This document shows positions 5,344 to 6,081 of a stretch of 6,081 nucleotides of DNA, piece by piece. This DNA comes from Candidatus Methanoplasma sp. Its GTDB lineage: Archaea; Thermoplasmatota; Thermoplasmata; Methanomassiliicoccales; Methanomethylophilaceae. The first letter of the stretch is position 1, and each line of letters starts with the position of its first letter. The stretch lies in contig JAISPV010000013.1 in NCBI GenBank assembly GCA_031274665.1, positions 1-6,081 on the forward strand, written 5' to 3'. Below the pieces are notes generated by a model. It saw only the letters and a list, made by a program, of their open reading frames with translations. It ran no database searches and was not told where the DNA came from. Position numbers and translations under genes: made by a program.

Positions 5344-6081
5344 TCACACAGGCTTTTTGGTGAGGTCGAAAACTAATTCAATTATGGCTGAACTCACTAC
5401 AAACCTGTAGATCACGTGCGTGTTCGGTTCATAATAGAACACTATCTCGCTGCCGGCATCAGTGTATTTCCATTTCTCGACGGATACCTCTTCGTCCAGT
5501 ATACTCAGGGTAGTGGTCTCCCCGGTATCTTCGGCATCTGTCGGTAATCCTTGAGGATCATCGCTGAGGAAATATGCCTTGCCGCCGCCGAATAGTGTAA
5601 AGTCATACACGACCCCGTACTGATCATCCAAACAGTCTGCGACGCATGTTATCTTTGCATCAAACACGAACCCTTCCATTTTACATTCATACTCATACGT
5701 CTTGCCGATGGATTTCGATTCTTTATATGACGTTTGCCATTTGAGAATGTATTCCGTCAGATCCTCTATCATTGTGAACCCTAACAATTTCAGTTCGATC
5801 CTATACACCAATTCATTCGAGGGGTCGACGTATGCTTTTACCTGAGTCAATGCCCCATTTGTTTCGGTTGTATATTCCAGGATGTCCAGGTGTTTTCTGC
5901 CGTCCATGGTTTCAATGTCGGCTTCGCCCGTCTTTTTCAGATCTTTTATTTTTTTCGGGGTCATCTGAAAAGTTGTGGATGTTACCTCGTCATCTTCCAC
6001 ATCTTTCACCATGATGAAATACTCGTCGGCGTTCTGTCCGATACAGTATTGTTCGAGCACCTCTAATATTTCATCGTTCAT
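5344..6081 (-). CDS. Surface protein of unknown function, array copy 3, N-terminus cut off
   Basis: 245 residues are visible. The Met codon at the very edge (6079-6081) aligns with about residue 58 of copy 2, so it is almost certainly internal, and the anchor, start and promoter lie beyond the window. Numbering from that Met: GQNAD (15-19), LDILEY (65-70), KAYVD..LVYR (82-94), LKWQTSY (113-119), SIGKTYEY (124-131), TCVADC (145-150), DQYGVVY (153-159), DPQGLP (175-180), EKWKY (202-206) and FYYEPNTHVIYR (215-226). The same two-half design is clear: YVDPSNELVYR (84-94) in the first half matches YYEPNTHVIYR (216-226) in the second. The C146/C150 pair is shared with copy 2. It is rich in Asp/Glu and is probably exported like its neighbours. 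Function unknown. Confidence 0.82.
   Translation of the reverse strand: MNDEILEVLEQYCIGQNADEYFIMVKDVEDDEVTSTTFQMTPKKIKDLKKTGEADIETMDGRKHLDILEYTTETNGALTQVKAYVDPSNELVYRIELKLLGFTMIEDLTEYILKWQTSYKESKSIGKTYEYECKMEGFVFDAKITCVADCLDDQYGVVYDFTLFGGGKAYFLSDDPQGLPTDAEDTGETTTLSILDEEVSVEKWKYTDAGSEIVFYYEPNTHVIYRFVVSSAIIELVFDLTKKPV

Larger units (their letters stand above)
3175..6081 (-). repeat. Tandem array of three paralogous genes with duplicated spacers
   Basis: Three same-strand genes encode alignable proteins, separated by 149 and 148 bp. The start-to-start distance of the first two (4143 and 5195) is 1052 bp, and promoter elements and ribosome-binding sites share that same offset. The second and third copies resemble each other more than the first: both have TC[IV]ADC, QYGVVY, DPQGLP and FYYEP. 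The third copy, and possibly further ones, continue past the right edge. Confidence 0.85.

Noticed and set aside
6079..6081. ATG at the right edge as the true start of array copy 3
   Set aside because: It aligns with the middle of copy 2 (about residue 58), and accepting it would leave this copy without the anchor its paralogs have.

Overview
The window looks archaeal, most likely from a euryarchaeon near Thermoplasmata/Methanomassiliicoccales. That placement is an inference from gene style and moderate base composition, not from a marker I can search. The archaeal signs are a family B DNA polymerase of archaeal layout with PCNA-binding-like motifs at its C-terminus, an archaeal YchF-type GTPase with a TGS domain, TATA-like promoter boxes, T-tract 3' ends and strong GGAGG ribosome-binding sites.

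Left part (1-3134, + strand): an informational pair. The window opens inside a GTPase gene of the Obg/YchF type (stop at 721). Four bases later the complete family B DNA polymerase gene starts (726-3134, 802 aa, all exonuclease and polymerase motifs intact, no intein). The tight spacing suggests co-transcription. The polymerase has a basic C-terminal tail that ends in a second candidate PCNA-binding motif.

Middle (3135-3174): a 40-bp convergent gap. It carries T-tracts only in the minus-strand sense, so it serves as the 3' end of the next gene.

Right part (3175-6081, - strand): a tandem array of three related genes of unknown function, the last cut by the window edge. The proteins share an N-terminal RIQKDRSG plus hydrophobic anchor (seen in the two complete copies), followed by a domain exposed outside the cell. 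That domain appears to be two copies of a roughly 130-residue unit. Conserved blocks across the three are GQNAD, LKWQ[TN]SY, ADC, QYG, GLP and FYYE. The intergenic gaps are almost equal (149 and 148 bp). Two A/T boxes, a CGGCC core and the GGAGG site lie at exactly the same distance from the start codon in both gaps, so the array arose by duplication of gene plus promoter, and each copy probably has its own transcript. This array is the most interesting part of the window: a paralogous, possibly surface-displayed family with an internally duplicated domain I cannot assign.
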